In this document: positions 53,818 to 62,558 of the stretch, in pieces
Layout: every line of letters starts with the position of its first letter
How positions within the stretch are numbered: position 1 is the stretch's first letter
From: Jiella mangrovi
GTDB lineage: Bacteria > Pseudomonadota > Alphaproteobacteria > Rhizobiales > Rhizobiaceae
DNA: 64,000 bases
Assembly (NCBI RefSeq): GCF_017815135.1
Contig: NZ_JAGJCF010000002.1
Location: 124,001-188,000 of the forward strand
Reading direction: 5' to 3'
Program-made: the position numbers and the translations under genes
The notes under the pieces: generated by a model
The model's database searches: none
Seen by the model: the letters and a program-made list of their open reading frames with translations, nothing else
Told to the model about the DNA's origin: nothing

Positions 53818-54795
53818 TCAGCCGGCGATGTCGACGACCCCGGCTTCGCCGTTCTCGGCTCCAAAGGCTAAGAGACCACCCGCCCCGTGCCACGCCATCG
53901 TGCGAACGGGGGAGGCCCCGCCCCTTCTCAGCAGCGCTTCCTTCGAGTCGGCGAAGCGCACCGCGAGGATCATGCCGTCCTGGTAGCCGATGGCGAGCAT
54001 GTCTTCCGCCGGGTGGCAGGCGACGGCGGTGACCATGGAATCGCCGCGCGTACCGAGTTCGAGCGGCGCCTTGCCCATCGGGCCGTCCTTGCCGGAAAAC
54101 GGCCAGAGGATCGCCGCGGGCGCGCCGGAGGTGGCGAGGAACTTGCCCTTGGCCGACCAACTCCAGTCCTTCACCTTGGCCGGATAGCCGGTCATGCGCA
54201 TGTGCTTGCCGTCGTCGACGCGCCAGCCGTGCAGGGCGTTTTCCTGCATGATGGTGACGAGGAAACGGCCGTCGGGCGAGAAGCTGGCGTCGAGATGGGC
54301 GCCCTTCCAGCCGAGCATCGTCGGTACGGCGTCGGTCGCCGGGAAGAACAGCGAGGCGCCGTCGTAATGCGCCGTGGCGACGCGAAGGCCCTTCGGCGAA
54401 AAGGCGAGGCCCTCGACAGTGCGCGGATGCGCCAACTCCTTCAGCGGCGACTTCGCCGCCAGCACATAGGCGCTCCGGCCCGACGCGAAGCCGACGGCGC
54501 CGTTCGGGCCTCCGGCGACGGCGCCGATCCATTTGCGGCCGATGCTCGCCAGCTCTTCGGCGCTTTCGCCGTCGCTCGTGGAGACGACCCGGCCGTCCTC
54601 GCCGCCGGACAGGAGCCGGCGGCCGAAACCGTCATAGACGGCGGCAAGCAGCCCGCCCTCATGCAGTGTCAGGGCCTTTTCGCCGCCGGCCGGCAGCCGC
54701 AGCGTGCCGTCGGCCAGCGCAAAGGCCGGGCGGTCCTTCAGAAAACAGGCGGTCTCGACGAAATCGGCGAATTCATAGGCTGCAATCGACGGCAT
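53818..54795 (-). CDS. WD40-repeat protein paired with CobW GTPase
   Basis: 325 residues of WD40-type beta-propeller repeats, visible as LLAAVYDGFGRRLLSGGEDGRVVSTSDG, GLAFSPKGLRVATAHYDGASLFF, DASFSPDGRFLVTIMQENALHGW and VACHPAEDMLAIGYQDGMIL. No signal peptide, so it is cytoplasmic. Its ATG overlaps the CobW stop by one base (TGATG). WD40 and CobW genes are often paired in alphaproteobacteria, which suggests that the propeller is a scaffold for the GTPase or its metal client. Confidence 0.88.
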   Translation of the reverse strand: MPSIAAYEFADFVETACFLKDRPAFALADGTLRLPAGGEKALTLHEGGLLAAVYDGFGRRLLSGGEDGRVVSTSDGESAEELASIGRKWIGAVAGGPNGAVGFASGRSAYVLAAKSPLKELAHPRTVEGLAFSPKGLRVATAHYDGASLFFPATDAVPTMLGWKGAHLDASFSPDGRFLVTIMQENALHGWRVDDGKHMRMTGYPAKVKDWSWSAKGKFLATSGAPAAILWPFSGKDGPMGKAPLELGTRGDSMVTAVACHPAEDMLAIGYQDGMILAVRFADSKEALLRRGGASPVRTMAWHGAGGLLAFGAENGEAGVVDIAG

Positions 54796-55913
54796 CAGGC
54801 GGGGGCCTTCACCTTCGCCGCACAGGCGGCAAAGCCGGCTTCCAGCTCTTCGGCATCGAGCTGGCGGCCGATGAAGACGAGACGGCTGAGCTTGGCCTCG
54901 TCGTCACGCCACGGCCGCTGGTGGTCGCCCTCGATGATCATGTGAACGCCCTGCACGACATAGCGGTCGGGATCGTCGTCAAAGGCGATGATGCCCTTGA
55001 GGCGCAGGATGTTCGGCCCCTGCTCCTGGGTCAGCGCCTGGATCCAGGGGAAGAACTTCTTCGGATCGAGCGGCCCGCCGCGCAGCGAGATCGAGGTCAC
55101 GGTCACGTCGTGGATCGGCGATACCGCGTCGCCATGGGCGTGGTCGTGACCGTGGTGGGAATGATCGTGACCATGATGAGCGTGGTCATGATGGTGGTGA
55201 TCGTGATCGCAGTCCGGCCCGCAGACGTGGTCGTCATGGGCGTGGGCGGCCTCCTCCAGAAACGCCGGATCGTCGTCGAGCACGCGATTGAGGTCGAAGG
55301 CCCCCTGGCCCAGCACCTTGGCAAGGTCGATACTGGCGCGCTCGGTGCGATGGATCACGGCATGGGGGTTGATCGCCCGCACCGTCGCCTCGACCTTCGC
55401 CAGCTCTTCCGCCGTGACGAGGTCGGTCTTGTTGAGAAGGACGACGTCGGCAAAGGCGATCTGGTCCTCGGCTTCCCTGGAGTCCTTCAGGCGCAGCGGC
55501 AGATGCTTGGCGTCTACCAGCGCGACGACGGCGTCGAGCTGGGTCTTGGCGCGCACGTCCTCGTCCATGAAGAAGGTCTGGGCGACGGGCACCGGATCGG
55601 CAAGGCCCGTCGTCTCGACGAGAATCGCGTCGAAGCGGCCCTTGCGCCGGGTCAGGCCCTCGACGACGCGCACGAGATCGCCGCGCACCGTGCAGCACAC
55701 GCAGCCATTGTTCATCTCGTAGATCTCCTCGTCCGATTCGACGATGAGGTCGTTGTCGATGCCGATCTCGCCGAACTCGTTGACGATGACGGCGTATTTC
55801 CTGCCGTGGTCCTCGGACAGGATGCGGTTCAGCAGCGTCGTCTTGCCGGAGCCGAGATAACCGGTGAGAACCGTGACGGGAATCGGGTTGGCAGCGCTGG
55901 CTGTCTCGGACAT
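54795..55913 (-). CDS. CobW/COG0523-family metal-chaperone GTPase
   Basis: About 372 residues from ATG 55913, with GAGGAGA upstream. GTPase motifs are TGYLGSGKTTLLNRIL (Walker A), the CXCC metal site in NNGCVCCTVRGDLV, ETTGLADP and LLNKTDLV. A histidine-rich stretch (about residues 247-285, many HDH and HHGHDH repeats) is followed by the CobW C-terminal domain (GPNILRLKGIIAFDDDP). The family delivers zinc, cobalt or other metals to client proteins. No Zur site is evident upstream and no cobalamin genes are nearby, so zinc is more likely. Confidence 0.93.
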   Translation of the reverse strand: MSETASAANPIPVTVLTGYLGSGKTTLLNRILSEDHGRKYAVIVNEFGEIGIDNDLIVESDEEIYEMNNGCVCCTVRGDLVRVVEGLTRRKGRFDAILVETTGLADPVPVAQTFFMDEDVRAKTQLDAVVALVDAKHLPLRLKDSREAEDQIAFADVVLLNKTDLVTAEELAKVEATVRAINPHAVIHRTERASIDLAKVLGQGAFDLNRVLDDDPAFLEEAAHAHDDHVCGPDCDHDHHHHDHAHHGHDHSHHGHDHAHGDAVSPIHDVTVTSISLRGGPLDPKKFFPWIQALTQEQGPNILRLKGIIAFDDDPDRYVVQGVHMIIEGDHQRPWRDDEAKLSRLVFIGRQLDAEELEAGFAACAAKVKAPA

Positions 55914-56143
55914 CGGTGTCTCCTCGTTGCGGTCGGAGTCTGGTTGGTATCGCCCGGATATAAGCCCGCAAAACGCAGATTGCACGAGGGCGATCGCTGC
56001 AGAAGTCTGATCGACCCGCATGACTGTCCGTCACGACCGTGGCGTCTGCCGACTTGCCTTTGCCGATCCGACGCCCTCCTATTGGGCCGCGATGGCCGGC
56101 AAAGACGGCCCGATTCTGCCGAGACGACGACAAGGGCCTTGCG

Positions 56144-56542
56144 ATGGACGAAAGCGACGAACTCCCGAAAGGCGAACTCACTGTTCGCATTCCGGCGATG
56201 CCGGCGGACGCCAATGCCAATGGGGACATCTTCGGCGGCTGGGTTGTTTCGCAGATGGATCTTGCGGCCGGCATCAGGGCCGCGGAGCGGGCGCGCGGCC
56301 GCGTCGCGACGGTCGCCATCAACGCGTTGGTTTTCAAGAAACCGGTGAAGATCGGCGACACGCTCTGTGTCTATACCTCGATCGAAAAGGTCGGCCGCTC
56401 GTCGATCACGCTTGCCATCGAGGCCTGGACCCAGCGGCGCACCTCCCGCGTCGAGGGCAAGGTGACGGAGGGCACCTTCGTCATGGTGGCGATCGACGAC
56501 GAGGGCAGGCCGGCTGCAGTCCCGGAAGAAACCCTCGACTGA
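56144..56542 (+). CDS. Hotdog-fold acyl-CoA thioesterase (YciA type)
   Basis: About 132 residues from ATG 56144; upstream open sequence has no match. The hotdog core is seen in MPADANANGDIFGGWVVSQMDLAAGIRAAERARG, with the catalytic Asn-Asp region NxNGDIFGG, and AINALVFKKPVKIGDTLCVYTSIEKVGRSS. YciA-like enzymes hydrolyse a range of acyl-CoAs, probably to rebalance the CoA pool. It is followed after 29 bases by a small YrhK gene. Confidence 0.9.
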   Translation: MDESDELPKGELTVRIPAMPADANANGDIFGGWVVSQMDLAAGIRAAERARGRVATVAINALVFKKPVKIGDTLCVYTSIEKVGRSSITLAIEAWTQRRTSRVEGKVTEGTFVMVAIDDEGRPAAVPEETLD

Positions 56543-56571
56543 TCCCCAGGAAAGAATTAACGGAGCCTCCA

Positions 56572-56802
56572 TTGATCCAGGCCCTCGTTCGCGACTATGC
56601 GTGGATTCACCTCGCCATCGGCCTTTTCGGCAATTTCTGCTTCGTCGTCGGCTCGGTGATGTTTTTCAAGATGTTCGACGCCTATTACACCCTCGGCGTC
56701 TGGCTGTTTCTTGTCGGCTCGCTTGGCATGTTTCTCGGCTCGCTCGGCGAGCTGGCAAAGTCGATCTACGAAAAACGCGAGACGCGCGGCGCCGGCTCGT
56801 GA
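56572..56802 (+). CDS. Small YrhK-like membrane protein
   Basis: About 76 residues from TTG 56572, preceded by CGGAG. Two predicted membrane helices (IGLFGNFCFVVGSVMFF and VWLFLVGSLGMFLGSLGE) match the YrhK family of small membrane proteins of unknown function. It probably shares a transcript with the thioesterase gene. Confidence 0.75.
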   Translation: MIQALVRDYAWIHLAIGLFGNFCFVVGSVMFFKMFDAYYTLGVWLFLVGSLGMFLGSLGELAKSIYEKRETRGAGS

Positions 56803-57050
56803 GGCCGGGAGACGGCAGGCGCCAGGTCCGCTTCCGGTCTGCCGCCCATCCCCACCACGAGGGCGCGATCAGGCAACCGATCGCTCGCCGCGTGATCAAG
56901 GTCGCTTGCGCAAAGTGAGCCACCACCGGCAAGGCGCGAATATCACTTTGGATCGCTCTCACCCCTTGTGGGGAGATGCCCGGCAGGGCAGAGCGGGCAA
57001 GCTGGCCGCCAATGCCGGCCGAAAGACAAAATCTCCACCCAAGAGCTGAC

Positions 57051-57923
57051 ATGGGCACTCTTCTCGGCTTTGCCGCCGTCCTGATGTGGGCGCTTCTGGC
57101 GCTCTTCACCGCACTGAGCGGCGACACGCCGCCGTTTCAGCTCACGGCGATGAGCTTTGCGATCGCCAGCATCATCGGTCTGGTCATGCTGAAGGCACGC
57201 GGAGTGGGAATCGGCGTGTTTCGCCAGAGGCCGGCGGTCTGGCTGGTCGGCGTCGTCGGGCTGTTCGGCTATCACGCCTTGTACTTCGCCGCGCTGAAGA
57301 ACGCGCCGGCGGCCGAGGCGAGCCTGATCGCCTATCTCTGGCCGCTTCTGATCGTGCTCGGCTCGGCTTCGCTGCCGGGCGAAAGGCTGCGCTGGTTTCA
57401 CATCCTGGGAGCGCTGACCGGCCTTTGCGGTGCGGCGCTGATCGTCACGCGCTCGGGCGGCGTCTCGCTCGATCCGCGCTATGCGGCGGGATATGGCCTC
57501 GCCCTCCTCTGCGCCCTGACCTGGTCGAGCTATTCGCTCCTGTCGCGCCGCTTCGGCGAGGTGCCGAGCGATGTCGTCACGGGCTTTTGCATCGCCACCG
57601 CGGTCCTGTCGCTGCTGTGCCACCTCGCCTTCGAGACCACGGTCTGGCCCGTCTCGGCAGGACAGTGGGGCGCGATAATCCTGCTCGGCCTCCTGCCGGT
57701 CGGCGGTGCCTTCTATCTCTGGGACTACGGCGTCAAGCACGGCGACATTCAGGTGATCGGCGCGGCGAGTTATGCCGCGCCGCTCCTGTCGACGCTGGTG
57801 CTGGTGGCGGCGGGCAAGGCCGAAATGCGCTTCGAAATCTGGGCGGCCGCGCTTTTGATCACGCTCGGCGCGGGCCTTGCCGCCCTCCCCCTCTTCCGCC
57901 GCCTGTTGCGGCGGGCGACGTAA
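57051..57923 (+). CDS. DMT-superfamily (EamA) exporter, YddG-like
   Basis: About 290 residues from ATG 57051; ten membrane helices in two EamA repeats, with GYHALYFAALKNAPAAEASLIAYLWPLLIV as the conserved loop and helix and YDYG-like WDYGVKHGDIQVIGAASYAAPLLS in the second repeat. The pattern is that of the aromatic amino acid exporter YddG group. It exports amino acids or related metabolites; the substrate is not certain. A large repeat element follows. Confidence 0.9.
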   Translation: MGTLLGFAAVLMWALLALFTALSGDTPPFQLTAMSFAIASIIGLVMLKARGVGIGVFRQRPAVWLVGVVGLFGYHALYFAALKNAPAAEASLIAYLWPLLIVLGSASLPGERLRWFHILGALTGLCGAALIVTRSGGVSLDPRYAAGYGLALLCALTWSSYSLLSRRFGEVPSDVVTGFCIATAVLSLLCHLAFETTVWPVSAGQWGAIILLGLLPVGGAFYLWDYGVKHGDIQVIGAASYAAPLLSTLVLVAAGKAEMRFEIWAAALLITLGAGLAALPLFRRLLRRAT

Positions 57924-58000
57924 GAAACAGCCGAAGCGTCACGATCCGTCTCGTCGATGCGTAAATTGAAAGGGTTAGAGCGCCCTTCGTGCGTCCGTTC

Positions 58001-58262
58001 AGTGTGCACGACACGATCCTCGAAGGCCGGCCACGACTTGATCGATAAGGCGCAGCATTCGACGCTTCGTCATTCTCGGGCCCCGTCCCGAGAATCCAGA
58101 AACGTTTGACACAACAGAAGCTTAAACGGCGCACTGGATGCTCGGGACGGGGCCCGAGCATGACGAACGCGATAAAAGCGGACGCCTGATCTCGGATGTC
58201 AGGCCCTCGATATGCGCCGTTCAACGAGACTGTCGTGCAAACTGGCGTCCATTCGCACGCAC
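58001..58262. repeat. Palindromic intergenic element type B, copy 1
   Basis: About 260 bases nearly identical to 62290-62553. It has a terminal inverted pair of about 13 bases (AGTGTGCACGACA at 58001 and TGTCGTGCAAACT at 58231-58243) and a long internal pair with arms near 58070-58100 and 58132-58165, carrying TCTCGGGCCCCGTCCCGAGA and its counterpart. It encodes no plausible protein and looks like a non-autonomous, MITE-like or REP-like mobile repeat. Edges are approximate. Confidence 0.88.
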
Positions 58263-58268
58263 GACGTC

Positions 58269-58721
58269 CTAGCCCGCCGAGCTCTTGCGCGGTGTCGGGC
58301 GCCAGTTCTTCGGTGCCATCTCGAAGTTTTCGAAATCGAACCCGGGCGCCACGGTGCAGCCGACGAGGGTGTACTCACCGAGCGACGTCGCCGTCTGCCA
58401 GCAACCGGCCGGGACCACGAATTGTGGCTTTTCTCCCGCCTCGATATTCGGCCCGAGCCTGTGGGCGGACGCATCGTGGCCGTTTTCGGAGATGGTGATC
58501 ACCAGCGGCGCGCCGGCATACCAGTGCCAGGCCTCGGCCGCATCCTTGACCCTGTGCCACTCGGAGGTCTCCCCCGCTTCGAGCAGATAGTAGATCGCCG
58601 TAGAGCGGGCGCGTCCGCTGGAATCCGCCGCCTCGTCGCGGAAGTTTTCCCGATACCAGCCACCCTCCGGATGGGGCCTCAAGTCGAGATTGCGGACGAT
58701 CCTGAGTGCGGCTGAACTCAT
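58269..58721 (-). CDS. Cupin-fold (DUF985) protein
   Basis: About 150 residues from ATG 58721, which overlaps the gloB stop (TGATG). The cupin DUF985 features are NLDLRPHPEGGWYRENF, TAIYYLLEAGETSEWHRVKDAAEAWHWYAG with the metal-binding His region, and FVVPAGCWQTATSLGEYTLVGCTVAPGFDFENFEMA. The function of the family is not settled; some members act on sugars. It ends a few bases from the type B repeat. Confidence 0.9.
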   Translation of the reverse strand: MSSAALRIVRNLDLRPHPEGGWYRENFRDEAADSSGRARSTAIYYLLEAGETSEWHRVKDAAEAWHWYAGAPLVITISENGHDASAHRLGPNIEAGEKPQFVVPAGCWQTATSLGEYTLVGCTVAPGFDFENFEMAPKNWRPTPRKSSAG

Positions 58722-59491
58722 CAGTATTGATCCCTCTTCTTTCTGATCGCTGCGAAAACGTCGACCGGATCGGCGCCGGCCATGTCCATGGCTGCCTGAA
58801 GGTCCGGATCGTCGGCCCTCAGGAACGGATTGGTCTTCTTCTCCCGTTCCAGGAGAACGGGCAAGGTCGATCGACCGCCGCGGCGCAGCTCGTCCACCTC
58901 GCGGGCACGCTCCTGCAGCGTCACATTGCCCGGATCGACCGACAGCGCACATTTGGCATTGGTCGCGGTGTATTCGTGGCCGCAATAAAGCATGGTCCCG
59001 CCCGGCAGCGCACGCAACGCCTGCATCGAGCCCCACATCATCGCCGGATCGCCCTCGAACAGCCGCCCGCAGCCGAGCGAGAACAACGCGTCGCCGGCAA
59101 AGACGGCGCGGGCCTGTGGCAGGAAATAGGAAACCTCGCCCAGCGTGTGCCCGGGCGTGTCGATGACCTCCACCTTGACCCCGCCGACATCGAGCGTATC
59201 GCCGCCGGACACCGCACGATCGAGCCCGGGGATCTTCATCCGCTCCTTCTCGGGACCGATGATCTCGACCTGATAGCGCGCCTTCAGGGTGCTGTTCGCC
59301 TCGACATGGTCACCGTGGTGATGGGTGGTGAGGATATGGGTCAGCGTCCAGCCGGTCTTTTCCAGCTCGGCAAGGATCGGCTCCTCCTCAGGAGCGTCGA
59401 TCGCAATCGTCGTGCCGCTTTCCGCCTCGTGGACGAGAACGCCGAAATTATCGCTGCGGCAGGTGAACTGACGAATGTCGAAGGATGCCAT
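58721..59491 (-). CDS. gloB: Hydroxyacylglutathione hydrolase (glyoxalase II)
   Basis: About 256 residues. The metallo-beta-lactamase site is intact: LTTHHHGDHVEANSTL (THHHxDH), DTPGHTLGEVSYF, FAGDALFSLGCGRLFEG and LYCGHEYTATNAKCAL. It hydrolyses S-D-lactoylglutathione to D-lactate, the last step in methylglyoxal detoxification. Two adjacent ATGs exist; 59491 is better spaced (5 bases) from GGAGG than 59494. It is divergent from the methyltransferase gene. Confidence 0.95.
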   Translation of the reverse strand: MASFDIRQFTCRSDNFGVLVHEAESGTTIAIDAPEEEPILAELEKTGWTLTHILTTHHHGDHVEANSTLKARYQVEIIGPEKERMKIPGLDRAVSGGDTLDVGGVKVEVIDTPGHTLGEVSYFLPQARAVFAGDALFSLGCGRLFEGDPAMMWGSMQALRALPGGTMLYCGHEYTATNAKCALSVDPGNVTLQERAREVDELRRGGRSTLPVLLEREKKTNPFLRADDPDLQAAMDMAGADPVDVFAAIRKKRDQY

Positions 59492-59702
59492 CATGCCCTC
59501 CAGTCAGGCGGTGGAAATTGGACTGCCTCGAGAGATGGGCAGCGTCGGGCCGGCGATCTGATCTTGTCACGTCCTATGCACTCGAAATCCGGCAGGCCGG
59601 CGACGAAAGCGACGCCAAAGCCGGACAGGACGGTTTCGAGCCAGCCGGCCATGGTCTTATATGGGGTGAAAGCCTGATGCTGAAACCTCGGGAGTCTTCG
59701 CT

Positions 59703-60467
59703 CTGTCGACCAATGCCGACATTATCGACCTATGCAATTTTTACGCCTCCCCGCTCGGGCTCGCGGCCGCGCGTTCGATTTCACTGGCGCTCACACCGAT
59801 CTGGCGACCGATCTCGGAGGAGCGGCTCCTCGGGCTCGGCTATGCAACGCCCTACCTCTCGCGCTTCGGCACGGATTGCGAGCGGGCCCTCGCCTTCATG
59901 CCAGCGGGCCAGGGCGCCGAGCGCTGGCCCGCTGGCGCCGCGTTGCGCACCGCCCTCGTCGGCATCGAGGAGCTGCCGCTCGGCGACGCGTCGATCGACC
60001 GGATCCTCATGGTCCATGCCCTGGAATTTGCCGAAAGCCCGGAGGCGCTCCTCGCCGAGGCGTGGCGGGTGCTGGCGCCAGGCGGCAGCCTCGTCGTGGT
60101 CGTGCCGCATCGCCGCGGCGTCTGGGCGCGGTTCGAGCATACGCCCTTCGGCTCCGGACGGCCCTGGTCGCGGGGGCAGCTCACCCGGCTGTTGCGATCG
60201 GTCACCTTCACGCCGCATGCCTGGAGCGAGGCGCTTTATTTTCCACCCTTCGAGCGCCGCTCGCTGGTCGGCTTCGCGCCGGCGATGGAGCGGATCGGCC
60301 GTCAGTGCTGGCCGCTGTTTTCCGGCGTCGTGGTCATCGAGGCCGTGAAGCAGCTCTATCGCGGCATCCCCGTCGCCTCGGCGGCCAAAGAGCGCCGCGT
60401 GGCAAAACCCGTTCTGGTCCCGGCGGGGGCCGGAGCGGGGGCAAGGGCACGATGCCGGCGCTCATAG
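59703..60467 (+). CDS. SAM-dependent class I methyltransferase, apparent CTG start
   Basis: About 254 residues if started at CTG 59703, which is 8 bases after GGGAG; the frame has no ATG, GTG or TTG until ATG 59898. The first residues (S-T-N-A-D-I-I-D-L-C-N-F-Y-A-S-P-L-G) match the N-terminus of the methyltransferases that sit beside gloB in rhizobia, so the N-terminus is real. Later motifs are VLGLGYATPYL-like LLGLGYATPYLSRF, LPLGDASIDRILMVHALEFAE, VLAPGGSLVVVVPHRRG and FTPHAWSEALYFPPF. It resembles a SAM methyltransferase of unknown substrate. Confidence 0.85.
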   Translation: MSTNADIIDLCNFYASPLGLAAARSISLALTPIWRPISEERLLGLGYATPYLSRFGTDCERALAFMPAGQGAERWPAGAALRTALVGIEELPLGDASIDRILMVHALEFAESPEALLAEAWRVLAPGGSLVVVVPHRRGVWARFEHTPFGSGRPWSRGQLTRLLRSVTFTPHAWSEALYFPPFERRSLVGFAPAMERIGRQCWPLFSGVVVIEAVKQLYRGIPVASAAKERRVAKPVLVPAGAGAGARARCRRS

Positions 60468-60604
60468 CCAACAGTGCTCGTCCGTAGGGTCTCGGGTCCA
60501 CGCGTTCGACAGCTGCAACGCCTCACCATCTGGAGTTGCAATCGCGTGTGAAAGTCTGCTTTATTTCGACGGCGTTCTCATTTTCGCAAGCGACGAGTCG
60601 AGCT

Positions 60605-61117
60605 ATGGCAGATGAAACCAGGCCGCCCGCCACACTTGGAATCGCATCTTGGCTGACGATTGGCGGCTTTTGCGTGAGCCTTGCAACGCTCATCTTTGGC
60701 GGCATCAAATTCTTCCAGGAGTTTGAGATGAACGCCAAGCAACCCTTTCTGGAAAAGCAGATGGAGTATTGCTTCGAGGCAAGCGACGTCGTTGCGACCG
60801 TCGCAACGAATCCGAACGGAAGCGACACGCGCACAAAGGCGGAGGGTCGTTTCTGGGAACTTTACTGGGGCCAGCTGGCGATTGTCGAAAACGCGGCGGT
60901 CGAAACAGAGATGGTCTGTTTCGGTCACTGGCTGAACCAGTCCGCGCAAACAGATTGTGGTGACATTGCGCCCCGACAACGCTCACTTCGCTTGGCGAAA
61001 GCATGCCGCAACCTCGTCTCCGAGATGTGGGGTGTCAGCCTCGAGAACCTGGTCGGGAAATCCCAGGATGGTGATGCTGCCGGCAATTCCGCGGATCAAT
61101 TCAAGAAAACCCCCTGA
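60605..61117 (+). CDS. Hypothetical membrane-anchored protein
   Basis: About 170 residues from ATG 60605 (the frame also opens at ATG 60536, which would add a hydrophobic stretch). One membrane helix (ASWLTIGGFCVSLATLIFGGIKFF) near the N-terminus is followed by a soluble part with LEKQMEYCFEASDVVATVA, RFWELYWGQLAIVENAAVE and three further cysteines. The composition is less GC-rich than its neighbours. I do not recognise the family; similar single-helix proteins with this W-E-L-Y-W-G-x-L pattern are scattered in bacteria and may be horizontally acquired. Confidence 0.6.
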   Translation: MADETRPPATLGIASWLTIGGFCVSLATLIFGGIKFFQEFEMNAKQPFLEKQMEYCFEASDVVATVATNPNGSDTRTKAEGRFWELYWGQLAIVENAAVETEMVCFGHWLNQSAQTDCGDIAPRQRSLRLAKACRNLVSEMWGVSLENLVGKSQDGDAAGNSADQFKKTP

Positions 61118-61190
61118 TCGACCAAAACATTGGTAATTCGCAGCGATTCTGCCTATTCCTCGACACCGGATAAGTGGAGAGGATGACAGC

Positions 61191-62183
61191 TTGCGACTGG
61201 CGTTCCGGCGATTGACGCATATCGACCTGCCGCAGAAAGCCGAGGGGTTTCTGCCGGTCGTCGCCACTCAGATCCTGTTCGCCGTGGTCTGCAGCACGGT
61301 TTCGATCGGGCTGCGCTTTTTCGCCGACCTGTTCATGCCGGGCGCCGGTCCCTTCGCGCTGACCATCCCCGCGGTTCTCGTCGCAACGCTCTTCGGTCGC
61401 TGGCTTTGCGGTGCTCTCACAGCCACCATCTCGTCACTTTACGCCTGGTACTTCGTCCTGCCGATCGCGGGGAGCTTCCAGTTCGTCGCACCGTCCGATG
61501 GCCCGCGCGTCGTCGTCAACATGCTCTCGGGCTACTTCGTCGTCGCCCTTGCCGAGCTCTTCCGCCGCGCGGTGCGCAACGCTCTTGCAGATCGCGACGC
61601 CCTTCTCCTCGAGCTTCAGCACCGGGTGAAGAACAACTTCGCCTCGATCGCCTCGGTCCTGCGCCTGCAGATTTCCAGCGCGCCCGGCGAAGATGCAAAG
61701 CAGGAGCTCACGGCGGCGCTCGGCCGGGTCGAGAGCTTCACCCACGCCTACGAGTTTCTCTACCACGACGCCGACTATTCCGGCGCGGTCGAGATGAAGT
61801 TCTACCTCGAAGGCCTCTGCCACGCCCTGGACCAATCCCTCGGCTCGGCGCGCGGGATCGCGGTCCATTGCGACGCAAGACACGTCGACATGCCGCGCGA
61901 CCGGGCGATCCTGATCGGCCTCCTCGTCAACGAGGTCGTCAATAACAGCGTCAAGCATGCGTTCAAAGAAGGAGGCGGAGAGGTCCGCGTCCGGTTCTGG
62001 CAGGACGAGGACGGCGGCTACCGCCTTCTCGTCAGCGACGACGGGACCGGCATCAACGGCGAAGCCCGGCCCGGCTCGCTCGGCATGCGGCTCATTCGCG
62101 GGCTGACGGCGCAGGCGAGCGGCACCGTCGAGACCGAAAGCGGCGAGACCGGCACGCGCCATGCCTTCGCTTTTCTGCCGTAG
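61191..62183 (+). CDS. Membrane histidine kinase, HisKA_2 type with DUF4118-like sensor
   Basis: 330 residues from TTG 61191. Four N-terminal membrane helices (about 25-120, including FALTIPAVLVATLFGRWLCGALTATISSLYAWYFV) resemble the DUF4118 sensor of KdpD-like proteins. The kinase has LLLELQHRVKNNFASIASVLRLQ with the phospho-His (about residue 144), then LIGLLVNEVVNNSVKHAF, VSDDGTGI and PGSLGMRLIRGLTAQ. No response regulator or other partner is adjacent. Signal unknown. Confidence 0.88.
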   Translation: MRLAFRRLTHIDLPQKAEGFLPVVATQILFAVVCSTVSIGLRFFADLFMPGAGPFALTIPAVLVATLFGRWLCGALTATISSLYAWYFVLPIAGSFQFVAPSDGPRVVVNMLSGYFVVALAELFRRAVRNALADRDALLLELQHRVKNNFASIASVLRLQISSAPGEDAKQELTAALGRVESFTHAYEFLYHDADYSGAVEMKFYLEGLCHALDQSLGSARGIAVHCDARHVDMPRDRAILIGLLVNEVVNNSVKHAFKEGGGEVRVRFWQDEDGGYRLLVSDDGTGINGEARPGSLGMRLIRGLTAQASGTVETESGETGTRHAFAFLP

Positions 62184-62205
62184 CGCAGGCGAAGGAGCCG
62201 CGAGA

Positions 62206-62248
62206 GCATGATCCCAAGAAGTGGAAACCGGTTTTCGGAATAGATCAT
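62206..62248. repeat. Rhizobial-type short palindromic repeat (GCATGATC...GATCATT)
   Basis: An imperfect inverted repeat beginning GCATGATCC and ending AGATCATT, with the central AAACCGGTTTTCGG. Repeats of this kind are widespread between genes in Hyphomicrobiales, which supports that order for the host. It precedes type B element copy 2. Confidence 0.7.
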
Positions 62249-62289
62249 TCACCGACAAGAGGATCGAGCGGGAGGGTGAGTAAAGTTCC

Positions 62290-62553
62290 AGTGTCCACGA
62301 CACGATCCTCGAACGCCCGCCACGACTTGATCGATAAGGCGCAGCATTCGACGCTTCGTCATTCTCGGGCCCCGTCCCGGGAATCCAGAAACGTTCGACA
62401 CAACAGAAGCTTAAACGGCCCACTGGATGCTCGGGACGGGGCCCGAGCATGACGAGCGCGATAAAAGCGGACGCCTGATCTCGGAGTGTCAGGCCCTCGA
62501 TATGCGCCGTTCAACGAGACTGTCGTGCACCCTGTCGTCCATTCGGACGCACA
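62290..62553. repeat. Palindromic intergenic element type B, copy 2
   Basis: Direct repeat of 58001-58262 with about 15 differences and one extra base. The internal inverted arms are at about 62359-62390 and 62422-62454, with GGGCCCCGTCCC and GGGACGGGGCCC at their cores, and a terminal pair is again visible at about 62290-62302 and 62521-62533. The two copies, 4.3 kb apart in the same orientation, could recombine and delete gloB to the kinase gene. Confidence 0.88.
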
Positions 62554-62558
62554 GCGCT

